In this document: positions 15,626 to 24,197 of the stretch, in pieces | Position numbering within the stretch: position 1 is the first letter of the stretch | Layout of the letters: each line of letters opens with the position of its first letter | Assembly (NCBI GenBank): GCA_007692665.1 | Contig: REBP01000093.1 | Location: 1 to 51,514 of the forward strand | From: Gemmatimonadales bacterium | GTDB lineage: Bacteria; Gemmatimonadota; Gemmatimonadetes; Longimicrobiales; Gaopeijiaceae | Direction of reading: 5' to 3' | Length of the DNA: 51,514 nt | Notes under the pieces: generated by a model | Told to the model about the DNA's origin: nothing | What the model saw: only the letters and a program-made list of their open reading frames with translations | Database searches by the model: none | Position numbers and translations under genes: made by a program

Positions 15626-18046
15626 ATGGTCAAGCCCGAACAGCGCAGCGAGATGGCGGGAGTGGCGCTTCTCGTCACCTCTCTCGTCCTCCTCCTGGCT
15701 CTCTTCCCGGTGGAACTCCTGGGCCGGACCGCGGCGTCCTGGTTCCCCTCCGGGAACGTCATCGGTGCGGTGGGGCGCGGCCTGCAGTACGCCCTCTGGA
15801 GCGCCTTCGGGCTGGGGGCCGGCATCCTCCCCGTGGCAACCGCGCTCGGGGGTCTCCTCGCCGGAGGGTGGATGAAGCGGGAGACCGCGATCCGGACCGG
15901 GGCCTTTGCGCTGGGACTTCTCGTCATCGTCCCCTCGGCCCTCTTTCTTCTCCCGGCGGGCCCGGCGTGGTCCGGCTGGCTCGGATCCCTGGTCGGTGCA
16001 CCCCTGGCCAGTGCTCTCGGCGTGGTGGGAGGGAGTCTCGCGCTCGTCGCGGGATTCGCGCTTCTCTCCGTGGCGACGCTGAACTGGAACCCCCTGCGCG
16101 CCCCGGCCCGCTGGATCCTGGCAGGATCCCGCACGGGGGCCCGGAGCCTCGGGGAGCGCCTGGCCATCCTCCGGGAGGAGCGTGCCGTTGCGAGGGCGCA
16201 GGCCCAGGCCGAGCGGGAGGCCGAGGCGAGCGCCGCCGCCGTCACGGGCGTTGCGGGAGAGGGGGAGGAAGGGTTCGGTGACGGGCGGGGCGGGGCCGTA
16301 CCCCATGCCGCCACTGCGGACCCGTTCGGGGACCCGGCATCGCCCGATCCGGCACTGGAACCGGCGCACGACCTCGCACCCGGGGTCTCACCGGAAGCGG
16401 GCGCCCGGCCCGTGGGGGGTGGGGCAACGGAAAAGCGCCGAGGCGGAGCGGGGGATCAGCTCGACCTCCTGCCGGACCCCCGTGACCCCAGGGAACTCGT
16501 GGGGGGCGACCTTCCCGGGCTCGATCTCCTCACCCAGCCCTCCCGCCGGGGTCGGCAGGGCATGGAACGGGAGCTCGATGCCCTGGGGGAGGTGCTCGTC
16601 GAGAAGCTCCGGACCTTCAACGTGGAGAGCCACATCGGGGGGCGGACAACCGGGCCCGTGGTCACCCAGTACGAGGTCGTGCCCGCACCCGGGGTCAAGG
16701 TCAACCGGATCGCGAACCTGGACGCGGACCTGGCGCTGGCCATGAAGGCCCGCACGATTCGCATCGTGGCGCCGATCCCGGGGAAGGGGGCCGTCGGCGT
16801 CGAGATCCCGAACCCGACGTCGGAGGTGGTCCAGCTCACCGAGATCCTCCGGGACGACGCCTTCACGCGCACCCGGGCCGACCTTCCGCTGGCGCTGGGC
16901 AAGGACCTCCACGGCGCGGCCTACGTGGCCGACCTGGCGAAGATGCCCCACGCCCTCATCGCGGGCGCCACGGGGTCGGGGAAATCCGTCTGCCTGAACA
17001 CCGTCATCACCTCCCTGGTCTTCCGCCACACGCCGGAGACGCTGCGCCTCCTCCTCATCGACCCGAAGATGGTCGAGCTGTCGACCTACGCCGATCTTCC
17101 CCATCTCCGGCATCCGGTGGTCACCGATCCGAAGGACGCGGCGGGGGTGCTCAAGTGGGCCGTGCTGGAGATGGAGCGGCGCTACACCCTGCTCAAGGAG
17201 AACGGGGTGCGGTCGCTGGGAGAGTTCAACCAGCGGGTCCGGAAGGGACAGGTCATGCGTCGCGTGGAGCCCCTCGGCGAGGAGGGCGATCCCGACCGCT
17301 GGATCTACGACGACGGCGTTCTTCCCTTCATCGTGCTCGTGGTGGACGAGCTCGCAGACCTGATGATGTCGGTGCAGTCGGAGGTCGAGAAGCCGCTGAC
17401 CCTCCTGGCCCAGAAGGCCCGGGCCATCGGCATTCACCTCATCGTGGCGACCCAGCGTCCCTCGGTGAACGTCATCACCGGGCTCATCAAGGCCAACTTC
17501 CCCTGTCGGATCGCCTTCAGGGTCGCCTCCAAGACCGACTCCCGCACGATCCTGGACCAGAACGGCGCCGACGCACTCCTCGGAAACGGCGACATGCTCT
17601 TCCTGCCCCCGGGGCAGAGCGCGCCCCTCCGGGTACAGGGCGCCTACATCTCCACCGAGGACACGGACCGCATGATGGGGTGGTTCCGTGACCTGCGGAC
17701 CCGGAAGCTCGAGGAGGGGGATGCGGCGACGCTGAAGCGTCAGGAAGAGGACATCCTCGAACTGGTGAGAGCCGCCGAGGCCGAAGGTGGGGGTGGGGAC
17801 GAGGACGACGGGTTCGGGGGGGACTGGGACGAGTCCTTCCGCGAGGCGGCCGAGGTCTGCATTTCATCGGGACAGGGCTCGACGTCCCTCCTCCAGAGGA
17901 AACTGCGCATCGGCTACGGAAGGGCCGCCCGCATCATGGACCAGCTCCACGACGCGGGGGTCCTCGGCCCGCCGGACGGATCCAAGCCGCGGGAGGTCCT
18001 GATGTCCATGGACCAGCTCGGCCGGATGATGTCCGGCGGCGAGTAG
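15626..18046 (+). CDS. ftsK: DNA translocase FtsK/SpoIIIE
   Basis: 806 residues from the ATG at 15626, which has GGAGG 7 bases upstream. A GTG at 15563 would add 21 residues, including a basic RKRRR run, but lacks a ribosome-binding site. The N-terminus has four hydrophobic segments (residues ~8-150), then a variable linker, an alpha domain (VVTQYEVVPAPGVKVNRI), and the hexameric motor with Walker A GATGSGKS near residue 447 and Walker B IVLVVDELADL near 570. The C-terminal gamma winged helix (STSLLQRKLRIGYGRAARIMDQL) reads KOPS-type sites. It pumps chromosome DNA at the division septum and activates XerCD at dif. Confidence 0.95.
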   Translation: MVKPEQRSEMAGVALLVTSLVLLLALFPVELLGRTAASWFPSGNVIGAVGRGLQYALWSAFGLGAGILPVATALGGLLAGGWMKRETAIRTGAFALGLLVIVPSALFLLPAGPAWSGWLGSLVGAPLASALGVVGGSLALVAGFALLSVATLNWNPLRAPARWILAGSRTGARSLGERLAILREERAVARAQAQAEREAEASAAAVTGVAGEGEEGFGDGRGGAVPHAATADPFGDPASPDPALEPAHDLAPGVSPEAGARPVGGGATEKRRGGAGDQLDLLPDPRDPRELVGGDLPGLDLLTQPSRRGRQGMERELDALGEVLVEKLRTFNVESHIGGRTTGPVVTQYEVVPAPGVKVNRIANLDADLALAMKARTIRIVAPIPGKGAVGVEIPNPTSEVVQLTEILRDDAFTRTRADLPLALGKDLHGAAYVADLAKMPHALIAGATGSGKSVCLNTVITSLVFRHTPETLRLLLIDPKMVELSTYADLPHLRHPVVTDPKDAAGVLKWAVLEMERRYTLLKENGVRSLGEFNQRVRKGQVMRRVEPLGEEGDPDRWIYDDGVLPFIVLVVDELADLMMSVQSEVEKPLTLLAQKARAIGIHLIVATQRPSVNVITGLIKANFPCRIAFRVASKTDSRTILDQNGADALLGNGDMLFLPPGQSAPLRVQGAYISTEDTDRMMGWFRDLRTRKLEEGDAATLKRQEEDILELVRAAEAEGGGGDEDDGFGGDWDESFREAAEVCISSGQGSTSLLQRKLRIGYGRAARIMDQLHDAGVLGPPDGSKPREVLMSMDQLGRMMSGGE

Positions 18047-18048
18047 TT

Positions 18049-18083
18049 CCCGGTCAGGACACGAGCGCCGTGAACCGACCGGG
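18049..18083. terminator. Hairpin between converging ftsK and DUF4097 gene
   Basis: CCCGGTC (18049-18055) pairs with GACCGGG (18077-18083) across a 21-base loop in the 57-base gap between the two stop codons. There is no T-run, so termination would need Rho or another factor. Confidence 0.3.
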
Positions 18084-18103
18084 CACACCCCGGGGGGTCG
18101 GCC

Positions 18104-18967
18104 TCAGGACCCGCGACGGATCCGGATCGTGCCGTTCGTGGTGCGAAGGGTGACACTGCCGGACCCGTCGCCCAGCGAACCGGAAGCCTGGTTCTGGCGG
18201 CGCCCCTCCATCTCCAGGGGGAAGTCCGAGGTGATGCGGCCGTTCGAGGTGCGGGCCTCCACACGCGCTCCCACCGAGGGGGGGAGCTGGAGATCGATGG
18301 ACCCGTTGGTCGTTCTCAGGTCGAGGGCCCGGTTGCCGGTGCCGCCGCCGGACATGGCGACGGTGATGGAGCCGTTGGTCGTCCGGGCGTTCGCGCTCCC
18401 CCGGACCCCGTCGAGACTGAGCGCACCATTCGTTGCGCGAGCCGACACGGCCCCGCCGACGCCGGTGACCCGGATCGCACCGTTCGTGGTGCCGAGGTCC
18501 AGATCGGTCCCCGTCGGGACCTGGATCCGGAGGTCCACCGACCACGAGCTTCGCCGGAAGAGGCCGCCCCGGGGCCCTTCCACCTGGATCCGCCCGGCCG
18601 CGGCGCGAACCTCGACGGATTCGGCGAGATCGGCGGCCGCGCGGGCGGAACCCGCGTTCCGGGCGATGACCCGTGCGGTCACGCGGACCTCGCTTCCCTC
18701 CCACCCCTCCACCTCTATGGAACCGTTGGCCATTCCCGCGACGGAGAAGGGGCCGGATCCGGCGGTGGTGGAGAGGGCGCGCAGTTCGCAGTGGTCCTCC
18801 CGGGCGGTCCGGACTTCCTCGCACCAGCCCTGCATGGTTGCGGGGGGTGCGCCGGAGGCCGGGGTCGCGATCACGAGGGAGAGGGCTGCGAGAAGCATGG
18901 CCACGAGCATGGCTGCACTCCCGACCGCGAGGAAGGGAAGGAACGAGGTTGATCGTTGCGTGGGCAT
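18104..18967 (-). CDS. Secreted DUF4097-type beta-strand repeat protein
   Basis: 287 residues. A signal anchor (FLPFLAVGSAAMLVAMLLAA) ends near residue 36 (ATPASGA). The rest is a series of short beta-strands spaced by the recurring motif [TA][TS]NG-x-I: GTTNGAIRV, ATNGALSL, TTNGSITV, TTNGSIDL, TSNGRITS, TTNGTIRI. This is the DUF4097 / putative auto-adhesin pattern and predicts a right-handed beta-solenoid outside the inner membrane. The ATG at 18967 has GGAGG 6 bases upstream. The family's function is unknown; homologues often sit near anti-sigma or envelope-stress genes, which I do not see here. Confidence 0.8.
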   Translation of the reverse strand: MPTQRSTSFLPFLAVGSAAMLVAMLLAALSLVIATPASGAPPATMQGWCEEVRTAREDHCELRALSTTAGSGPFSVAGMANGSIEVEGWEGSEVRVTARVIARNAGSARAAADLAESVEVRAAAGRIQVEGPRGGLFRRSSWSVDLRIQVPTGTDLDLGTTNGAIRVTGVGGAVSARATNGALSLDGVRGSANARTTNGSITVAMSGGGTGNRALDLRTTNGSIDLQLPPSVGARVEARTSNGRITSDFPLEMEGRRQNQASGSLGDGSGSVTLRTTNGTIRIRRGS

Positions 18968-19305
18968 GGCGGGCCTCCGGTTTCCGGTTCTTGCCGGGGC
19001 ACTCCCGGCGGCGTGGCATCGACGGGCTGGGTCCAGACCCGTTTCCGTCCGTTCAACCTTACCTACGAAGTCCCGGGCGGGAAGATTCAACCGGATGCGA
19101 CGACCGGACCGCACCGCGTGCCGGCCCGGTCCGGCGGGGCGCCTTGCGGATCGACGCGGCGGTCGGCAATCTCCCCCCGGGAATCCACTCGGTCCCGCTT
19201 TCCCGGGAGCGTTTCGGCATCCCCGGGGACGCCAACGGTTCCCGGGACCCCCGTGTCCTCAAGCGTGACACGGATCCGGCCACGTCAGAACCCAGCGGGA
19301 GCTTC
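18968..19305. other. 338-base divergent intergenic region
   Basis: It separates the DUF4097 gene (minus) from the Npt-like carrier (plus). On the minus strand TTGAAT (complement of 19085-19090) and TAGGTA (complement of 19060-19065) form a weak promoter candidate with a 19-base spacer. For the plus gene only the GGGAG ribosome-binding site at 19297-19301 is clear. I find no RNA gene, repeat or open frame with credible codon use. Confidence 0.4.
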
Positions 19306-20649
19306 ATGAGCACCTTCCTCCAGCGCTTCACGAACGTCCGGCGAGACGAGGTTCCCGCACTCCTCGCCTCCCTGGCCTTCTTCTTCTGCGTCCTGTCGGC
19401 CCTGATGGTCATCCGGCCGGCACGGGAGGCCCTGGGGATGCGGAGCGGCCTGGACACGGTCCGGTGGCTCTTCGTGGGGACGGCGCTGGTCACCCTGGCG
19501 GTGAACCCGGTATTCGGATTTCTGGTCTCGCGGTTTCGCCGGATTTCGTTCATCGGTGCGACCTACGTGTTCTTCGCGGCGAGCCTTCTGGTCTTCTGGG
19601 CGCTGCTCACCTTTGCCCCCGACGCCGCCGGCGAAATTTCCGGACGCGTCTTCTACATCTGGTTCAGCGTCTTCAACCTGTTCAGCACCATGGTCTTCTG
19701 GGCGCTCATGGTGGACCGGTTCTCGCTGGAGCAGTCCAAGCGGCTCTTCGGGGTCATCGCCGTCGGGGGCACGCTGGGGGCCATGTTCGGACCCTGGCTG
19801 GCCTGGACCTACGTCGAGGTGCTGGGAACGGCGAACCTGATCCTCATCGCGGTGGGCTTCCTGATGCTGGCGGTGGTGGCGGCGGCGATCGTGGCACGGC
19901 TCCAGCCCGAGAGCCTGACAGAGGTGGACCCTGACGACCCCGAGGCCCCCCCGGTGGTCCCGGAGGAGGAAATCATCGGCGGAAGCGCGTGGGAGGGCTT
20001 CCGGGCGGTGGTCCGTTCGCCGTACCTGTTCGGGATCTGCGTCTTCATCCTGGTCATGGCCATCATGGCCACCTTCATCTACTTCACGCGGCTCACGATG
20101 GTGGCCGCCATGACGCAGGAGATGGACGAGCAGACCGGGCTCTTCGCCCAGATCGACTTCTGGACGCAGTTCTCGACCTTCCTCCTGCAGATTCTCATCA
20201 CCGGGCACATCATGAAGCGGGTGGGCGTGGGGGTGGCCCTCGCCCTCCTCCCCATCACCGTCAGCCTGGGGTTCATCGGCCTTGCGATGACGGGGACCTT
20301 CACGGCGCTCATCCTCCTCGAGGCCGCCTACCGGGCCATGCAGCGCGGGATCACCCGGCCTGCCCGCGAGACGCTGTTCACCGTGGTGAACCGCGAGGAC
20401 AAGTACAAGGCCAAGGCGGTCACCGACACCTTCGTCTACCGCACCGGCGACGTGGTGGGGGCGTGGAGCGACGGCCTCCTGGCACGGCTCGGCGTCGGGC
20501 TCATCGGGATGACCACGGTGGTGGTGCCCATGGCCGTGGCGTGGGCGGGGCTGGGCTTCTGGCTGGCCCGGAAGCAGCGGGCCGAGGCGGCGCGGCAGGC
20601 GGTGGACGAGCCGACCCCCCGGGAGCCGGCCGGCCGTGGAGCGCGCTGA
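19306..20649 (+). CDS. Npt1/Npt2-family carrier (MFS-related, nucleotide-translocase-like)
   Basis: 447 residues with about 11-12 hydrophobic helices. The opening LLASLAFFFCVLSALMVIRPAREALGM, then DRFSLEQSKRLFGVIAVGGTLGAMFGPWLA, then LEAAYRAMQRGITRPARETLFT and VNREDKYKAKAVTDTF are patterns of the family often annotated as NTP/NDP exchange transporter. The acidic hydrophilic stretch at ~205-225 is the central loop. True ATP/ADP translocases belong to plastids and intracellular parasites; members in free-living bacteria have no proven substrate and may move other solutes or have regulatory roles. It is monocistronic here; the ATG at 19306 is preceded by GGGAG. Confidence 0.8.
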   Translation: MSTFLQRFTNVRRDEVPALLASLAFFFCVLSALMVIRPAREALGMRSGLDTVRWLFVGTALVTLAVNPVFGFLVSRFRRISFIGATYVFFAASLLVFWALLTFAPDAAGEISGRVFYIWFSVFNLFSTMVFWALMVDRFSLEQSKRLFGVIAVGGTLGAMFGPWLAWTYVEVLGTANLILIAVGFLMLAVVAAAIVARLQPESLTEVDPDDPEAPPVVPEEEIIGGSAWEGFRAVVRSPYLFGICVFILVMAIMATFIYFTRLTMVAAMTQEMDEQTGLFAQIDFWTQFSTFLLQILITGHIMKRVGVGVALALLPITVSLGFIGLAMTGTFTALILLEAAYRAMQRGITRPARETLFTVVNREDKYKAKAVTDTFVYRTGDVVGAWSDGLLARLGVGLIGMTTVVVPMAVAWAGLGFWLARKQRAEAARQAVDEPTPREPAGRGAR

Positions 20650-20667
20650 GGTTCCGCCGCCGGGGCT

Positions 20668-20690
20668 GGAGCGCGTTCGGCGCGTGCTCC
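20668..20690. terminator. Hairpin between converging carrier and sensor kinase genes
   Basis: GGAGCGCG (20668-20675) folds back on GCGCGTGCTCC (20680-20690), with GGAGC/GCTCC as the outer stem and a TTCG loop. There is no T-run on either strand. The 58-base gap holds nothing else. Confidence 0.35.
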
Positions 20691-20707
20691 GACGGGCTTG
20701 ACCTTCG

Positions 20708-22879
20708 TCAGGCCGGTGGCGGATCGTCCAGACTGGGAAGCAGCACCCGGAACACCGTGCCCTCGCCGGGCTGACTCGCCACGCTGATTCCCCCCTTCGC
20801 CTGCGCGACGATGCCGTAGACCGTCGCGAGCCCCAGCCCCGTTCCCTTGCCGTCGGGCTTGGTGGTGAAGAAGGGTTCGAAGATCTGGTCCCGGATCGCC
20901 TCCGGGATCCCCGACCCCTGGTCGGATACCTCCAGTTCGACATACGCCCCCGGGGCGAGGATCCCGGTATCCGTGGTTTCCTCCCGGTCGAACCGTACCC
21001 GACCGGTGCGCACCCCGACAGGACCCTCCGGCCCGGATGCATCGCGGGCATTGAGCACCAGGTTCAGGAGAACCTGCTCGAGCTGCCCTCGGTCGGCCTC
21101 CACCCTTCCGGTGCCGGGGCCAAGGTGCACGGAGAGCAGCATGGAGTCGCCCATGAGACGATGGAGGAGCCCGTGCAGCTGGTCGACCACCTGGTTCAGT
21201 TCCAGGGACTCGGGCTGGATGACCTGCTTCCGGCTGAACGTGAGGAGCTGGCGGGTGAGGGCAGCGCCCCGGGCAGCAGCGTCGAGGATGTCGCCGGTGG
21301 TCTCGAGAATCTCGGCGTCGTCGCTCCGATCCTCCCGGAGCAGGTGGGCTGTCGTCGTGATGACGGTGAGCAGGTTGTTGAAGTCATGGGCCACACCGCC
21401 TGCAAGGCGTCCCACGGCTTCGAGCTTCTGGGCCTCGCGCATCCGCGACTCCAGCACGAGGCGCTCCGTCAGATCCTCGATGATCCATTCGCAGGCCACC
21501 TCCCCCTCCGCATCCTGGTGCACACTGGCATGGATCCGCACCGGCACGGGCGCGCCGTTGCCTCCCACCCAGGTGCCGGGAAGGCCGGCCACGGCCCCCC
21601 CGCGCTCGAGTGCGGCCCGGATCGAGACACCCTGGCCTGGATCCTGGAAGAGGGACGCGACCGATCTGTCTTTCAGGGCGGCAGGCGAAACGACGCCGAT
21701 GAGTCGGGCCAGGGCAGGGTTCGCCTCGCGGATCCGGCCGTCGGCGCCGCTCACCATGATGCCGAAAACCGCATGATCCAGCACCGAACGGTACCGGTCA
21801 AGACTCCGGCTCCGCTCCGCCTCGGCCTCGCTTCTGGCTTCCAGGGTTCGGTTGAACTGGGCCGCGACCTGTCGGACTTCCACCGGCCCGGACGCCTTCA
21901 CATGGCCTCCCTCGCCCCCGGCGACCCGGCTCGTCTCGTCCACCAGGTGCCGGAGGGATCGGGCCACGCGGACATAGAGAAGCCCGGCGACGCTCCCCAC
22001 GGCGAGGAGGGCCAGGGCAATGAGGAGCGCCTTTCTGACGGCGGCGGCACGAACCGGAGCGTACACCGCCGAGACCGGAATCCCCGCCCAGGCCCGCCAG
22101 GGCGTGCCCGGGATCGCGGCAAACCCCCAGATCCGCTCCACTCCCTCGGCTCCGGCCACCCGGGTGGCGCCACCGGCACTGGCCAGCAGGTCCCGGTCGA
22201 CCCCGCTGGACGGGAGTCGCCGTCCGACCCACGCCTCCGGATCCAGGGACCGGGCGACGACCACGCCGTCAAGGTCATCGATGGTGAGGACCGACTCCCG
22301 GGGGAGGGACTGCTGGACAAGCACCTCCTGGAATCCCACCAGGTCGACGGCGCCCCCCACCACCCCCACGAGGTTCCCGTCCGGCCCGAAGACGGGACCT
22401 GCGACGACCGAGACCCACCGCGCCGAGATCCGACCGATCTGGGGGCTCCCGATCTGGAAGACCCCTTCGGCGAGGACGCCGCGGAACCAGGCGCGGTCGA
22501 CCACCGCCTCGAACCCTCCCGGCGGTTCCGGAAGCGCCGAGCAGGCCATGAACCCTTCCACATCGGCCACGAAGATGTTGGCAAAGCGCGGGAGAACACC
22601 GAGGAGGTCGGAGACGAGGGCGTTGCAGGACGCCGCATCCAGTCGCCGTACGGGATCCCGGGCCGCGATGTTCGCCAGGGCGAGTTCGGCCTCCTCGAAG
22701 AACCTTCCCACCGCGGCGGCGCTCGTTTCGGCAACGGCGCGCGATCCCTGTTCCGCCACGACCCGACTCTGCCGTGTGTCCAGGACCATGGCCTGCCCCA
22801 GCAGGAGCAGGAGGGGGAGGATGGTCACCAGGACCAGGGCGATGAGGTGACCCCGAATCGACCAGGTGGGGCGGAACAT
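20708..22879 (-). CDS. Membrane sensor histidine kinase with periplasmic Cache-like and PAS domains
   Basis: 723 residues. TM1 ([21 protein letters not shown], ~residues 11-31) is followed by a ~250-residue periplasmic domain with dCache-like features ([12 protein letters not shown] ... [18 protein letters not shown]). TM2 ([20 protein letters not shown]) comes near residue 290, then a HAMP-like helix and a PAS domain ([20 protein letters not shown]). The HisKA domain has the phospho-acceptor His498 in [12 protein letters not shown], and the ATPase has N (NLVLNARDA), G1 (DQGSGIP) and G2 (GKGTGLGL) boxes intact. No receiver domain or adjacent response regulator is present, so it is an orphan kinase. 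It should autophosphorylate on sensing a periplasmic ligand. Confidence 0.9.
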   Translation of the reverse strand: MFRPTWSIRGHLIALVLVTILPLLLLLGQAMVLDTRQSRVVAEQGSRAVAETSAAAVGRFFEEAELALANIAARDPVRRLDAASCNALVSDLLGVLPRFANIFVADVEGFMACSALPEPPGGFEAVVDRAWFRGVLAEGVFQIGSPQIGRISARWVSVVAGPVFGPDGNLVGVVGGAVDLVGFQEVLVQQSLPRESVLTIDDLDGVVVARSLDPEAWVGRRLPSSGVDRDLLASAGGATRVAGAEGVERIWGFAAIPGTPWRAWAGIPVSAVYAPVRAAAVRKALLIALALLAVGSVAGLLYVRVARSLRHLVDETSRVAGGEGGHVKASGPVEVRQVAAQFNRTLEARSEAEAERSRSLDRYRSVLDHAVFGIMVSGADGRIREANPALARLIGVVSPAALKDRSVASLFQDPGQGVSIRAALERGGAVAGLPGTWVGGNGAPVPVRIHASVHQDAEGEVACEWIIEDLTERLVLESRMREAQKLEAVGRLAGGVAHDFNNLLTVITTTAHLLREDRSDDAEILETTGDILDAAARGAALTRQLLTFSRKQVIQPESLELNQVVDQLHGLLHRLMGDSMLLSVHLGPGTGRVEADRGQLEQVLLNLVLNARDASGPEGPVGVRTGRVRFDREETTDTGILAPGAYVELEVSDQGSGIPEAIRDQIFEPFFTTKPDGKGTGLGLATVYGIVAQAKGGISVASQPGEGTVFRVLLPSLDDPPPA

Positions 22880-22937
22880 GCAGGCAGCGGCCCGGTGGAG
22901 GGGGCAGGGGCGGGACGGATCGGCCCGGCAACGTAAC

Positions 22938-22983
22938 GGCCACGCCCCCTCCCCGAAATCCCGCTTCGGGAGGGAGCGTGGCC
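22938..22983 (-). terminator. Long GC-rich inverted repeat between aldo/keto reductase and kinase genes
   Basis: GGCCACG (22938-22944) pairs with CGTGGCC (22977-22983), and an inner arm of C-rich sequence (22945-22957) pairs with bulges to 22965-22976. It lies between two minus-strand genes, in the 163-base gap. It lacks a T-run but is stable enough to be a processing or attenuation hairpin for the aldo/keto reductase transcript. Confidence 0.4.
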
Positions 22984-23042
22984 GTGGCCCATGCGCTGCC
23001 TGGTGTGGGACCGGAAACGCCTGCCGACAGGCACGTCCGGCG

Positions 23043-24002
23043 TCAGGCCGTGGGGAGAGCCTCCACGTAGTCGATCATCCGCCGCCGCATGGCCTGGTCA
23101 GGGAGTCGCCCCCGGGCCGCGCCCAGGTTGTCGATCATGTGCCGCGCCTGGGACGTGGCCGGCGTCACGCAGGTCACGGCGGGGTGGGCGAGGCAGAACT
23201 TGATCATGAACTGGGCCCAGCTGTGGGCATCGAAGTCGTGGGCCCAACCCGGGACCTCGCGGTCCCCGATGCGGTTCCAGAGGCGGGTCCGTCCGAAGGG
23301 AACGTAGACGAGGACCCCGATCCCCCGTTCCTGGGCCAGCGGGAGAATCAGGTCTTCGGCGCTCCGGTTGTCCACGGCGTAGTCCACCCCGATGAAGTCG
23401 ATGGGCTCGTCGCGCATGACCCGGGCCAGGTCCTCGTAGCGCCCCTCGCTCGTGGAGGTCACGCCGATGTAGCGGACCCGTCCCGCCTCCTTCATTTCCT
23501 TCAGGATCCCCATCTGGACCGGGATGTCGCCCAGGTTGTGGACCTGGATGCAGTCCATGGTTTCCACCCCGAAATACCCGAAGGAGTCCTCGATCTGCGC
23601 ACGGGCCGCCGCCGGATCGGCATCGCCGCCACGGGCGACGTTGACCTTCGTGGCCCAGAAGATGTCGTCGGAGAGCCCGAGCTCCCGTGCGATCCGCCCT
23701 GCGACCTCCTCCGACGCGCCGTAGCTCGGCGCGGTGTCGAACACCGATCCGCCGTGCTCCACCAGTGCCGACAGGACCTCCCGGAGCGCAGAATCGTCTT
23801 CGCTGCGCGCGACGCTGGAGAAGGTGGCGGAACTGCCGAGCCCGACCCCGGTGACCATCTCGCCCGAGGAAGGGATGGCCCTGCGAATCAGTTGCTGCCC
23901 GACCGCATCCCGGGAGGCAAACGCCTCGAGCAGACCGGGGGCGAAGGGGAGCGCGGCCCCGGCCAGTGCGGAGCGGCGAAGCCATTCACGACGTGAAAGC
24001 AT
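23043..24002 (-). CDS. Aldo/keto reductase with Tat-type signal
   Basis: 319 residues. The N-terminus SRREWLRRSALAGAALPF has a twin-arginine plus hydrophobic stretch, so export through Tat is likely. The aldo/keto reductase (beta/alpha)8 fold shows the catalytic tetrad: Asp and Tyr in FDTAPSYGAS, Lys in FWATKVN, His in CIQVHNLG. The NADPH-binding end is degenerate compared with classic enzymes. The substrate is unknown. GAGGA lies 5 bases before the ATG. It is not close enough to the epimerase-like gene (195-base gap) to be sure of one transcript, but both are on the same strand. Confidence 0.85.
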   Translation of the reverse strand: MLSRREWLRRSALAGAALPFAPGLLEAFASRDAVGQQLIRRAIPSSGEMVTGVGLGSSATFSSVARSEDDSALREVLSALVEHGGSVFDTAPSYGASEEVAGRIARELGLSDDIFWATKVNVARGGDADPAAARAQIEDSFGYFGVETMDCIQVHNLGDIPVQMGILKEMKEAGRVRYIGVTSTSEGRYEDLARVMRDEPIDFIGVDYAVDNRSAEDLILPLAQERGIGVLVYVPFGRTRLWNRIGDREVPGWAHDFDAHSWAQFMIKFCLAHPAVTCVTPATSQARHMIDNLGAARGRLPDQAMRRRMIDYVEALPTA

Positions 24003-24197
24003 GGATTCCTCTTGCAGGATGGGGGTTCAGGTAAGGGTCCGTCCGACGGGCAGCCGTCTCCGGCGCTTCCGACGGGGCAGATCCCGTGTTGCTGAATTGG
24101 ATGCCCGGGTACACGCACCTGTTAGACCGGCGCGGGACGCGGAGCGTTGCCCATGGCCGCCGCAGCCGGTCGCCGACCCGCGGTGGGGCGGACGCGT

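Noticed and set aside
18673-19305. N-terminal extension of the Npt-like carrier by about 210 residues
   Set aside because: It would run antisense through the DUF4097 gene and the intergenic region; the ATG at 19306 has a ribosome-binding site and gives the usual family start.
22938-22983. Riboswitch candidate in front of the sensor kinase
   Set aside because: Only one imperfect hairpin is visible and no known riboswitch core; it is kept as a hairpin.
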